Source: JBCCMQ01 sp039179985
GTDB taxonomy: Bacteria > Pseudomonadota > Alphaproteobacteria > Rhodobacterales > Rhodobacteraceae
DNA: 30,929 nt
NCBI GenBank assembly: GCA_039179985.1
Contig: JBCDED010000047.1
Coordinates: 1 to 30,929, forward strand
Direction of reading: 5' to 3'
Under the pieces are notes generated by a model that worked only from the letters and a program-made list of their open reading frames with translations, searched no databases and had not been told where the DNA came from. Shown one piece after another: positions 7,603 to 14,797 of this stretch. The number at the start of each line of letters is the position of its first letter. Position 1 is the stretch's first letter. Both the position numbers and the translations under genes were made by a program.

Positions 7603-7965
7603 GAAACGTCGGACCCCAGGACGGCAATAGCGGCGTCTTTAACATTTTGTTGGATCTGGCCCGGTGGACGTCTTGCAGTCATCCTTTCCAATAGCACCGG
7701 AAAGGTTCCGTGTCAGCGTGATGTCAGGCCAGATCAAGGCACGCGGGCCAAGTCTGGATGCTGCGGCTTGTCGGCACCGTGGCCTTAAACCATCCGGCGC
7801 GGATGGAGGTCGACCTCCTCGGCTAAGAAGCCGGGGCGCTACCTGGCGAGATGATCCCGGCGCCGCCATCTGCCGATTGAACGGCCCGGTATTGACCGGG
7901 ACCGGGCGACCGGTCACGTTGCATTCAGATTTGGTCACAAGAGTATTGGTCAAAGAGGTTCAGCG
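7603..7965. other. Non-coding spacer with clustered inverted repeats upstream of cbpA
   Basis: This 363-bp gap separates two divergent genes. Short frames here (for example one at 7664-7969) have no ribosome-binding site, no recognisable motif and arginine-rich shadow composition, so I leave the region non-coding. It holds three adjacent perfect inverted repeats at 7791-7833 (listed separately) and three close copies of GACCGG at 7894-7914. No confident promoter hexamers, tRNA or terminator can be identified. A promoter for cbpA must lie here. Confidence 0.6.
7791..7833. repeat. Three contiguous inverted repeats
   Basis: Three perfect inverted repeats lie end to end: CATCCG-GCG-CGGATG (7791-7805), the 14-base palindrome GGAGGTCGACCTCC (7805-7818), and CGGCT-AAGA-AGCCG (7820-7833). 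They sit about 130-175 bases upstream of the cbpA start. They could be regulator sites or a structured leader RNA. Confidence 0.6.
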
Positions 7966-8904
7966 ATGAGCGATGATCCCTACCAGGCCCTGGGCGTTTC
8001 CAGTTCCGCATCGCAGGACGAGATCAAGAAGGCTTACCGCAAGCTCGCGAAGTCCCTGCACCCGGACCTCCACCCGGACGATCCCTCGAAAGAGGCAGAG
8101 TTTCAGGCGATCTCGGCGGCCTATGACCTGCTGGGTGATGCGGAGAAGCGAAGGCGCTTCGACGCGGGCGAGATCGACGCCAGCGGGCAGGAAAAACCGG
8201 AATACCAGTACTATCGTCACTATGCAGAACAGGACGCAGGGCGCCGCTACGACCCTGGCATGGGCAGCGGCGGGTTTGACGATGCGTCGGATCTCTTTTC
8301 CGAGCTCTTCGGGCGGCGAGCCCGCGGCAGTGGCGGCGCGGAGTTCGGGCAGGAGTTCCACGCGCGCGGACCGGATCTGAACTACCATCTTGAGGTCGAT
8401 TTCCTCGATGCGGCCAACGGCGCCAAACGCAGCGTAACCATGCCCGACGGCAAAGGGATCGAGATCTCTATTCCGCCGGGTGTCCGGGACGGCCAGACCT
8501 TGCGCCTGCGCGGCAAGGGCGGCGCGGGCTTTGGCGAGGGCCCGGCGGGCGATGCGCTGATCGCGATCTCTGTGCGGTCCCACCCGCTCTTCCAGCGCGA
8601 CGGCACCGATATCGAACTGGACCTGCCCATCACCATCGACGAGGCGGTTCTTGGCGCAAAGGTCGACGTGCCGACGATTGCGGGCACGGTCGCCATGACG
8701 GTGCCCAAGGGCGTTTCAAGCGGCCGGCGGATGCGTCTGAAAGGCAAGGGCATCAAGCCGCCAAAGGGCGACCCGGGCGATCAGTACGTGCGGATCAAAA
8801 TTGTGCTGCCGGACACCGTGGGTGTCGATCTGGAAAAGCTGGCGGAAGAATGGCGGGAGAAGTCAGACTTTAACCCGCGCAAAGGCCTGGGAGGCGTCAC
8901 ATGA
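7966..8904 (+). CDS. cbpA: CbpA-type DnaJ co-chaperone
   Basis: The 312-residue protein has a J domain at residues 1-70 with the DnaK-activating HPD motif (SLHPDLHPDD, about residues 33-35). It is followed by a Gly/Phe-containing linker (DPGMGSGGFDDASDLFSELFG) and two DnaJ C-terminal beta domains. The zinc-finger domain of full DnaJ is missing, which defines the CbpA/DnaJB-like class. The second substrate-binding domain includes GTVAMTVPKGVSSGRRMRLKGKG. The start at ATG 7966 follows AGAGG. The stop overlaps the next start by 4 bases (ATGA at 8901), and that gene encodes a CbpM-type modulator. It would stimulate DnaK ATPase and present clients. Confidence 0.95.
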   Translation: MSDDPYQALGVSSSASQDEIKKAYRKLAKSLHPDLHPDDPSKEAEFQAISAAYDLLGDAEKRRRFDAGEIDASGQEKPEYQYYRHYAEQDAGRRYDPGMGSGGFDDASDLFSELFGRRARGSGGAEFGQEFHARGPDLNYHLEVDFLDAANGAKRSVTMPDGKGIEISIPPGVRDGQTLRLRGKGGAGFGEGPAGDALIAISVRSHPLFQRDGTDIELDLPITIDEAVLGAKVDVPTIAGTVAMTVPKGVSSGRRMRLKGKGIKPPKGDPGDQYVRIKIVLPDTVGVDLEKLAEEWREKSDFNPRKGLGGVT

Positions 8905-9245
8905 GACTGGACGAACGCATGGTTGTGGCCAAGGTAGACCGCCTCACATTGCGCGAATTGAGGCTCTGGGTGCGCCAGGGCTGGGTGCGTCCGGCCCGGG
9001 GCGATGTTGGTCCGGTCTTCGACGAAATCGACCTTGCGCGCATTCGGCTGCTGTGCGACCTGCGCAAGGACATGTCGCTGTCGCTGGAAACGCTGCCCAC
9101 GGTCCTGTCGCTGATCGACCGCCTTCACGAGGCGCGGCGGGATCTTCGGTGGCTGACCGAAGCACTAGAAGAGCAATCCGAAGACGTCCGCCGCTCGGTC
9201 GTTTCCACCATGCGGCGCCGCCGGGACCCGAATGGCGACATTTAA
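8901..9245 (+). CDS. cbpM: Chaperone modulator of the CbpM family
   Basis: The 114-residue protein is short, helical and MerR-like in its first half (LTLRELRLWVRQGWVRPARG), followed by a helix-rich segment with DLARIRLLCDLRKDMSLS and a basic tail. In enterobacteria CbpM binds the J domain of CbpA and blocks its interaction with DnaK. The 4-base overlap with cbpA is the strongest evidence for that role here. The residues VRPARGDVGPVFDEIDLARIRLL resemble the family's typical beta-turn and DLARIRLI segment. A MerR-like DNA-binding regulator is the alternative, but the length and coupling argue for the modulator. Confidence 0.88.
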   Translation: MRLDERMVVAKVDRLTLRELRLWVRQGWVRPARGDVGPVFDEIDLARIRLLCDLRKDMSLSLETLPTVLSLIDRLHEARRDLRWLTEALEEQSEDVRRSVVSTMRRRRDPNGDI

Positions 9246-9300
9246 GCGACTGTTAAGATCTGCTATGTTTGGCCAACAGACCATCAGAGCGGGGGATAGG

Positions 9301-9606
9301 ATGCACCGTGATCTTGCAGCGAGAAAGCGCGCGGTCGTGATCGTCTTTCGCCGGTATCTTGAGGCAGAACGATCCTTAAACGATCTGCGCCGTGATGCGC
9401 GCACTTGGTTCCCGCCATCGCGCAAGCCGGGCCCTGCGGCCATCGGCAATCCTGGATCGGTGGTGCGCAATGCCTACGAACGCCGCGCCCGCGCCATTGC
9501 CCAGCTTGAGGTCGCAATCCTGAAGCTCAACATCGCCAAGCGGCGGCTGGCCCGGCGTCGCAGTCCGGTGCTTGCTCTGCCCCCGGCTTCGGTCAGGCCC
9601 GGATGA
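9301..9606 (+). CDS. Small highly basic protein of unknown function
   Basis: I start this gene at ATG 9301 because GGGGGATAGG lies directly upstream; the in-frame ATG at 9232, inside the end of cbpM, has no ribosome-binding site. The resulting 101 residues are strongly basic: MHRDLAARKRAVVIVFRRYL at the N-terminus, a Pro/Gly linker (PPSRKPGPAAIGNPGS), and a second helix rich in Arg and Lys (YERRARAIAQLEVAILKLNI) ending in a Pro-rich tail. The two helices look amphipathic and could form a coiled coil or bind nucleic acid, but this is only inference. Its stop overlaps the hydrolase start by 4 bases, which supports it being translated. Confidence 0.62.
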   Translation: MHRDLAARKRAVVIVFRRYLEAERSLNDLRRDARTWFPPSRKPGPAAIGNPGSVVRNAYERRARAIAQLEVAILKLNIAKRRLARRRSPVLALPPASVRPG

Positions 9607-10382
9607 CGGCAGTGACGAAAGACATCGTTCTTATTCACGGCGCCTTCGCCGGTCCCTGGAGCATGGATCTTTACGCCGGCTTCTTCCGGGCGCGGGGCTG
9701 GAGGGTACATACTCCCTGTTTCCGCTACCACGACGCCGCGCCGGATGCAGAGCCCGACCCACGCCTGTCCGACACCAGTGTGCTTGACTACACCGACGAC
9801 ATTGCAAAGCTTGCGGAAGAGATCGGTACGCGACCCGTTCTTCTGGGCCATGCAATCGGCGGTCTTGTGGCCCAGAAGGTGGCTGCCCGGGGTCTGGCCA
9901 GCGGGGTCGTGCTGATCAACCCCAACGCCCCCTACGGCTTTTTGCCCGCCACCGACGACGAACGCGCGGTGGCCCGCGGCCTGATGGAAAACGGCGCCTT
10001 CTGGGAAGCGCCCATGCGCCTGCCATTCGAGATGTTTGCAGAATTCGCATTGAACAAGCTGCCCGTGAATGACCAGCACAGGGTCTTTGATCAACTCGGC
10101 GCCGAGTCGGGCAAGGTCATGTTCGAGATGTTTTTCTGGATGTTCGACGATGCTGCCGCCATTGCTGTGGACTTCGACGCGGTGCCCTGCCCCGTGCTGG
10201 TAGTCTCTGGGACCGAGGACCGCGCGGTTAATCCGGCCAGTTGCCGGCAGCTCACCGCGAAGTACGGTGACCGGGGCACCTTCCTACCCGCCGAAGGTCA
10301 TGCGCATTTCCTGTTTCTTGAGCCGGGCTGGGAAGACGTGGCGGCCCAGATCGACGACTGGCTGAGTGCCGCGCTCATCTGA
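9603..10382 (+). CDS. Alpha/beta-hydrolase-fold protein lacking the nucleophilic serine
   Basis: The 259-residue protein has the alpha/beta-hydrolase fold: an oxyanion-type HG motif (VLIHGAFAGPW), an acid residue in VVSGTEDRAVNP (Asp206) and a histidine in PAEGHAHFLFLE (His233). At the nucleophile elbow, where the family reads GxSxG, this protein has GHAIGG (residues 82-87), so alanine 84 replaces the serine, cysteine or aspartate nucleophile. The codon is GCA at 9852-9854, one base from TCA. The rest of the protein is intact with no frameshift. It starts inside the stop of the small basic protein (ATGA) and ends the cbpA run. It may be a pseudo-enzyme with a binding role, or a non-hydrolytic member of the fold. 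Confidence 0.9.
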   Translation: MTAVTKDIVLIHGAFAGPWSMDLYAGFFRARGWRVHTPCFRYHDAAPDAEPDPRLSDTSVLDYTDDIAKLAEEIGTRPVLLGHAIGGLVAQKVAARGLASGVVLINPNAPYGFLPATDDERAVARGLMENGAFWEAPMRLPFEMFAEFALNKLPVNDQHRVFDQLGAESGKVMFEMFFWMFDDAAAIAVDFDAVPCPVLVVSGTEDRAVNPASCRQLTAKYGDRGTFLPAEGHAHFLFLEPGWEDVAAQIDDWLSAALI

Positions 10383-10493
10383 TCCGCAGCCGCAGGTCTT
10401 CCGCTCACCGAGAAGTAAATTGCCCCGAGCCCCGCACCCGTGTTCATCATGCGCGCGTAGCGTTGCCGCATAAGGCGCCACGGGAGGGGGCAG

Positions 10494-11711
10494 ATGGAAC
10501 ACGCGACATGGCATGGGGAAACGCTGGTTCTGGTCATCCTTGTGGGCACAGGGGTCTACGCGCTCTTGTCCGGCGCGTTGTCGAAAGCTTCGATCACGTT
10601 GCCGATGGTTTTCGTCGCCTTTGGGTACCTCTTGTCCGAGCCCATCGGGTCGGTCAGCAACGGGATCGATCTGTCCTATCTTCAGCGTCTGATTGCCGAA
10701 ATCACGCTTGTCCTGATCCTCTTTGCCGATGCGAGCCATGTGCGCTTCATGTCGGCCCGCATGAACTGGCAACTGCCCGCGCGCATGCTGATCATCGGCC
10801 TGCCGCTTACAATTTTTTTGGGCACGCTTCTGGTCTACTACGTCAACCCCGCCGCGGGCGTCGGCATGGCGCTTCTGACAGCCGCTGTTCTCACCCCGAC
10901 CGATGCCGCCCTTGGGCAGGCTTTTGTAAGCGATCCGAGAGTGCCGGTGCATCTCAGCGAGACGATCAATGTGGAAAGCGGGCTGAACGACGGGCTCGTC
11001 CTGCCTTTCGTGATCATTGGGGCCATGCTGGCCTCAGCCAGTCTCGGCACGGCACCCGGAGGGCATCTGGCCGGTGAAATCGTCGGCCAATTGACCATCG
11101 CACCCATTGTGGGGATCGGTTTCGGCTGGGGGACCGCGCGCCTTCTTGGCCTTGCGCAGGACCGGGGGTGGGTGACCGACCCCGCGCAGGGCGCGGTCTT
11201 CGTTACTACGGCGTTTTCAGCCTTCCTTGTCTCCGAGCTTTTGGGTGGCAACGGCTTCATCGCGACCTTCGTTGCAGGGATGGTCTTTGGCAACACGTTC
11301 CGCCACAACCTTCATTTCATTCAGGAATTCATGGAAGGGATCGGTCAGCTTCTGACCATGGCCGCCTTTTTGATCTTTGGCGCGGTCCTTCTGCCCGCCG
11401 CGATCGCACATGTCAGCTGGGTCGCCCTGATCGTGGCTGTCGGGTTTCTGACGGTCGTCCGCATCCTGCCAATCTGGATATCCCTGACCGGAACAGGCAC
11501 GCCTGCGAAAGAAAAGCTGATCCTTGGCTGGTTCGGCCCGAGGGGTATAGCGTCTCTGCTTTTCACACTCATCGTCATGCAGGATTTCGAGTTTCCTGCG
11601 GAGGAAGAACTGCTTGCCTGTGTCGCCATGACGGTCTGCCTGTCGATCCTCGCACACGGTGTCTCCTCGGCCTGGGTCGCGAAATGCACCTATGGCATGC
11701 AAAACCCCTAG
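10494..11711 (+). CDS. Cation:proton antiporter, CPA1 / NhaP type
   Basis: The 405-residue protein has about 12 transmembrane segments. Hallmarks of monovalent cation:proton antiporters are present: the early FADASHVRF, the unwound-helix region TPTDAALGQAF, and SGLNDGLVLPF, where the adjacent Asn-Asp pair is typical of electroneutral CPA1 members. A GWFGPRGIASLLFTL segment near the C-terminus is also characteristic of NhaP-like proteins. There is no long cytosolic TrkA-type domain. The ATG at 10494 has a strong GGAGGGGGCAG site. It would exchange Na+ or K+ for H+ across the inner membrane, fitting a marine or osmotically variable habitat. It appears to be transcribed alone: 111 bases upstream and 99 downstream are non-coding. 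Confidence 0.93.
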   Translation: MEHATWHGETLVLVILVGTGVYALLSGALSKASITLPMVFVAFGYLLSEPIGSVSNGIDLSYLQRLIAEITLVLILFADASHVRFMSARMNWQLPARMLIIGLPLTIFLGTLLVYYVNPAAGVGMALLTAAVLTPTDAALGQAFVSDPRVPVHLSETINVESGLNDGLVLPFVIIGAMLASASLGTAPGGHLAGEIVGQLTIAPIVGIGFGWGTARLLGLAQDRGWVTDPAQGAVFVTTAFSAFLVSELLGGNGFIATFVAGMVFGNTFRHNLHFIQEFMEGIGQLLTMAAFLIFGAVLLPAAIAHVSWVALIVAVGFLTVVRILPIWISLTGTGTPAKEKLILGWFGPRGIASLLFTLIVMQDFEFPAEEELLACVAMTVCLSILAHGVSSAWVAKCTYGMQNP

Positions 11712-11725
11712 TGGGGCAAATTTCC

Positions 11726-11752
11726 TTGACATAAAAACAGGTTAGATAATGC
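11726..11752 (+). promoter_or_regulatory. Possible promoter of the aldolase operon
   Basis: A perfect -35 hexamer TTGACA (11726-11731) is followed by TAATGC (11747-11752) with a 15-base spacer, or by GATAAT (11745-11750) with 13. Both spacings are shorter than the optimal 17. The site is in the only gap upstream of the aldolase start at 11811. A 12-base GC palindrome (GCGCGGCCGCGC) begins at 11751, overlapping the end of the -10 candidate. Confidence 0.42.
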
Positions 11753-11810
11753 GCGGCCGCGCTCCGGCCGGTAGACTGAACGAAACCAACGGATCGGTGG
11801 AAGGCGCACA

Positions 11811-12638
11811 ATGAAATCTGCACGCATGAACCGGCTCTTCGGAGCCACGGGGCACTGTTTTGACGTGGCCATTGACCATGGCATGTTCAACGAACGCGGC
11901 TTTCTGGGCGGTATCGAGGATATGCGCGCAGCCATTGCGACCGTCTCTGAGGCGCGGCCCGACGCCATCCAGCTGCCCCCCGGCACTGCGCCCATGCTGC
12001 AGGCGATCCCTGGCAGGGACCGACCGGCGCTTGTTCTGCGCACGGATATCGCGAACGTCTACGGAAACCCCCTGCCCTCCAGCCTCTTTTCCGAGGTGAT
12101 CGCGGACCCCGTGGAACAGGGCGTGCGGCTCGATGCCGCCTGCGTGGTGGTTAACCTTCTGATGCTGCCCGGACAGCCAGAAATCCACCACGCCTGCATC
12201 CGGAACATCAACGCGCTGAAGCCCGCCTGCGACATTGCGGGCATGCCGCTGATGGTCGAACCGCTCGTGATGCAGGACAACGCCAAGGCCGGCGGCTATA
12301 TGGTGGACGGCGATATCGACAAGATCCTGCCGCTCGTCCGGCAGGCGGTCGAACTCGGCGCCGATATCATAAAGGCCGACCCCTGCGACGATGTTGGGCA
12401 GTACCACCGCGTGATCGAAATCGCCCAGGGCATTCCGGTGCTCGTACGCGGCGGCGGCAAAGTGTCGGACGCCGAGATCCTGACGCGGACGCAGGCGCTG
12501 ATGGAACAAGGGGCCAATGGCATCGTCTACGGCCGCAACGTGATCCATCACAAAAACCCTGCTGGCATGACACGGGCGTTGATGGCCGTCGTCCATGACG
12601 GCACCTCTGCCACCGACGCACTGGCGATGATTCCATGA
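11811..12638 (+). CDS. Class I aldolase of the DhnA/FbaB/LacD type
   Basis: The 275-residue protein is a class I (Schiff-base) aldolase of the DhnA-like TIM-barrel family. The N-terminal motif VAIDHGMFNE carries the conserved Asp22, and the lysine in GADIIKADPCDD (Lys188) is the candidate Schiff-base residue. A phosphate-binding Gly run (LVRGGGKVSD) and the GANGIVYGRNVIHH segment complete the barrel. Family members cleave fructose-bisphosphate, tagatose-bisphosphate, 6-deoxy-6-sulfofructose-1-phosphate, autoinducer-2 phosphate and related ketose phosphates. Its stop overlaps the Gfo/Idh/MocA start by 4 bases, and a PfkB kinase follows. This suggests it cleaves the kinase product to dihydroxyacetone phosphate plus an aldehyde, although the exact substrate is unknown. 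Confidence 0.9.
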   Translation: MKSARMNRLFGATGHCFDVAIDHGMFNERGFLGGIEDMRAAIATVSEARPDAIQLPPGTAPMLQAIPGRDRPALVLRTDIANVYGNPLPSSLFSEVIADPVEQGVRLDAACVVVNLLMLPGQPEIHHACIRNINALKPACDIAGMPLMVEPLVMQDNAKAGGYMVDGDIDKILPLVRQAVELGADIIKADPCDDVGQYHRVIEIAQGIPVLVRGGGKVSDAEILTRTQALMEQGANGIVYGRNVIHHKNPAGMTRALMAVVHDGTSATDALAMIP

Positions 12639-13786
12639 ACCGGGTCGTCAAATTCGGGATCATCGGCTGTGGGCTCATGGGGCGCGAGTTCGCCTCAACC
12701 GCGGCCCGGTGGCTGCATCTGAAGGACACCAAGGCCCGGCCTGAAATCGTCTCGGTCTGCGATCTGAACACCGATCTTCTGGCTTGGTTCACGGACAACG
12801 TGCCGACGGTTGCCCAGGCGACCACGGACTACAAAGAGTTGCTGGCGAACCCCGAGGTGGAGGCGGTCTATTGCGCCGTCCCCCACAACCTTCACGCACG
12901 GCTCTACCCGGAAATCCTAGACGCCGGAAAGCACCTTTTCGGCGAAAAGCCCTTCGGCATCGACGCAGCCGCCAACGCGCAGATCAATACAGCGATCGCA
13001 GCGCATCCGGAGCTTCTGGTCCGCTGTTCCTCGGAACTGCCTTTCTATCCCGGGGCGCAGAAGGTCATCGACCTCGTGCGCGGCGGAAATCTGGGCGAGA
13101 TCATCGAGGTCGAGGCGGCGTTCCTGCATTCCTCGGATCTCAACCCGCAAAAACCCATCAACTGGAAGCGTATGGTCGATGTGAACGGCGCCTATGGCTG
13201 CATGGGAGATCTGGGGATGCATGTCCTGCATGTCCCCCTTCGCCTTGGTTGGCGGCCCGGCAAGGTGTCGGCCGCGCTCGTCAACCGCTTTCGCGAACGC
13301 CCGGATAGCAAAGGCGGCATGGTGCCCTGCGAGACCTGGGACAACGCCACAATCACCGGCACCGTCGAGGATGCGGGCGGCGGTTTTCCCCTGGTCCTGA
13401 AGACCTGGCGTATCGCGCCCGGCCATTCCAACACCTGGAGCCTCAAAGTACTGGGAACCCGCAAAAGCGCCTATTTCTCCACCCAGAACCCGCGCCAGTG
13501 GCACTGGATGGACTACGACGGCGGCGCGCAGGTTTGGCAGGTCGAGGATCTGGGGTTCCAGACGCTCTTTCCCGCGATCACAGGCGGCATCTTCGAGTTC
13601 GGCTTTCCCGATGCGCTGCAACAGATGTGGGCGGCCTATCTCGACGAACTTGCGGGCGGCGACGCGCGCGGCTTCCACTGCGTCACCCCCGAAGAGGCGC
13701 GCGACCACCACGCGATCCTGACCGCGGCGCTAGAAGCGGGAACCGGCGCCCGGGTCGTCGACGTGGTCTACGGCGCGCCAGCGTGA
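12635..13786 (+). CDS. Gfo/Idh/MocA-family NAD(P)-dependent oxidoreductase
   Basis: This 383-residue enzyme begins with the Rossmann motif FGIIGCGLMGREFA (residues 7-20) and has the family's FGEKPFG motif near residue 105, whose lysine is catalytic. The C-terminal alpha/beta domain (from about residue 135) shapes the sugar site; GCMGDLGMHVLHVPLRLGW supplies the conserved Asp and His of the active site. Such enzymes oxidise or reduce cyclic polyols and sugars, including inositols, glucose and ketohexoses. The start ATGA overlaps the aldolase stop and it precedes the kinase by 10 bases. It is probably a dehydrogenase that prepares or recycles the kinase substrate. Length and motifs are typical, with no truncation. 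Confidence 0.92.
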   Translation: MNRVVKFGIIGCGLMGREFASTAARWLHLKDTKARPEIVSVCDLNTDLLAWFTDNVPTVAQATTDYKELLANPEVEAVYCAVPHNLHARLYPEILDAGKHLFGEKPFGIDAAANAQINTAIAAHPELLVRCSSELPFYPGAQKVIDLVRGGNLGEIIEVEAAFLHSSDLNPQKPINWKRMVDVNGAYGCMGDLGMHVLHVPLRLGWRPGKVSAALVNRFRERPDSKGGMVPCETWDNATITGTVEDAGGGFPLVLKTWRIAPGHSNTWSLKVLGTRKSAYFSTQNPRQWHWMDYDGGAQVWQVEDLGFQTLFPAITGGIFEFGFPDALQQMWAAYLDELAGGDARGFHCVTPEEARDHHAILTAALEAGTGARVVDVVYGAPA

Positions 13787-13796
13787 CGGCGCGGCC

Positions 13797-14792
13797 ATGA
13801 CCGAACGATCGGGCATCATCTGCGCGGGCCACTGGATCGTTGATCTGGTCCATGAGATCGACACCTGGCCCGACGAAAGCGACCTGACCCGCATTGGCCA
13901 GCAGACGCGCGGCATCGGCGGCGGTGCGGCCAACGTTCTGGCCGCCTTGGTGAAACTGGACACCGGTCTGCCGCTCTGGCCCATGGGGGCAATCGGCGAT
14001 GACGACTATGGCGCATTCATCCTTGAACAGTGCCGCGCGCTTGGCCTGCCCACATCGCAGCTTGCAGTGAAACAGGGCATCGCAACGGCCCATACCCATG
14101 TGATGTCCGTGCCCGGGCGGAGCCGAACCTTCTTCTATCAGGGCGGATCGAACGATGCGCTTGGCGCCGATGACTTTCCGGCGGGCACATTCCGGCACAC
14201 AAACGCTCACCTTTTCTACCTGGGCTATCTGACGCTCCTGGCCGGGCTTGACCGAATTGGCGCAGACGGCCGGACCGAGGCCGCGCGGGTTCTAGAGCGC
14301 GCGCAGGCCGCGGGGCTTTTGACCGCGGTCGATCTGGTCTCGGTTCAGCATCCCCAGTTTCGCGAGATCGTAAGCGCCGCCGCGCCCTTCGTGGACTACT
14401 TGATTATGAACGAGGTGGAGGCCTCGCGGATCACCGCGATGGCGGTCGATCCGAACACACTGACGGAACCCGCCACGCTGTCCGAGATGGGCCGCGAGTT
14501 CCTTGGCCTCGGCGTCGGCAAGGCGGTGGTGATCCATTGCGCGGATCTTGCCGTGTGGTCCGGCGCGGATGGCACCGAGCTGGTGTCACATGTCGAACCC
14601 CTGCCTGCCAGTGAGATCGTGAGCCACCTGGGCGCGGGCGATGCGTTTTGCGCAGGGTTGCTTTATGCGGTGCACGAAGGTTGGGCGCCCGGGCGCGCGC
14701 TCGGGCTTGCCAAGGCGGTGTCTCGCGTGTCGCTGAAAGGCGTCACCGCCGCTGAGAGCATTCCGCCCCTCAGTGCGTTTGACATCCCCTAG
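13797..14792 (+). CDS. PfkB-family carbohydrate kinase
   Basis: The 331-residue protein belongs to the ribokinase/PfkB family. The N-terminal substrate-binding Gly run (GIGGGAANVLAALVKL) and the C-terminal ATP-site motif HLGAGDAFCAGLLYAV, with the anion hole and catalytic base Asp282, are both present. The middle segment with THVMSVPGRSRTFFYQGGSN would form the substrate lid. It probably phosphorylates a ketose or keto-acid to be split by the aldolase at the head of the operon. The ATG at 13797 follows the Gfo/Idh/MocA stop after 10 bases with a weak ribosome-binding site, so it may depend on coupling. Its stop lies 5 bases from the convergent GMC oxidoreductase stop. Confidence 0.92.
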   Translation: MTERSGIICAGHWIVDLVHEIDTWPDESDLTRIGQQTRGIGGGAANVLAALVKLDTGLPLWPMGAIGDDDYGAFILEQCRALGLPTSQLAVKQGIATAHTHVMSVPGRSRTFFYQGGSNDALGADDFPAGTFRHTNAHLFYLGYLTLLAGLDRIGADGRTEAARVLERAQAAGLLTAVDLVSVQHPQFREIVSAAAPFVDYLIMNEVEASRITAMAVDPNTLTEPATLSEMGREFLGLGVGKAVVIHCADLAVWSGADGTELVSHVEPLPASEIVSHLGAGDAFCAGLLYAVHEGWAPGRALGLAKAVSRVSLKGVTAAESIPPLSAFDIP

Positions 14793-14797
14793 GCCGC

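Noticed and set aside
7664..7969. 101-codon frame in the spacer upstream of cbpA
   Set aside because: There is no ribosome-binding site, the composition is Arg/Gly/Pro-rich and it runs into the cbpA start; the spacer's inverted repeats point to a non-coding role.
9232..9300. Upstream extension of the small basic protein to ATG 9232
   Set aside because: There is no ribosome-binding site and it overlaps the end of cbpM, whereas ATG 9301 has a purine-rich site directly before it.
11705..11716. CCCC-TAGT-GGGG hairpin at the antiporter stop codon, possible terminator
   Set aside because: The stem is only four pairs and no T-run follows (CAAATTT), so it does not qualify as a rho-independent terminator.
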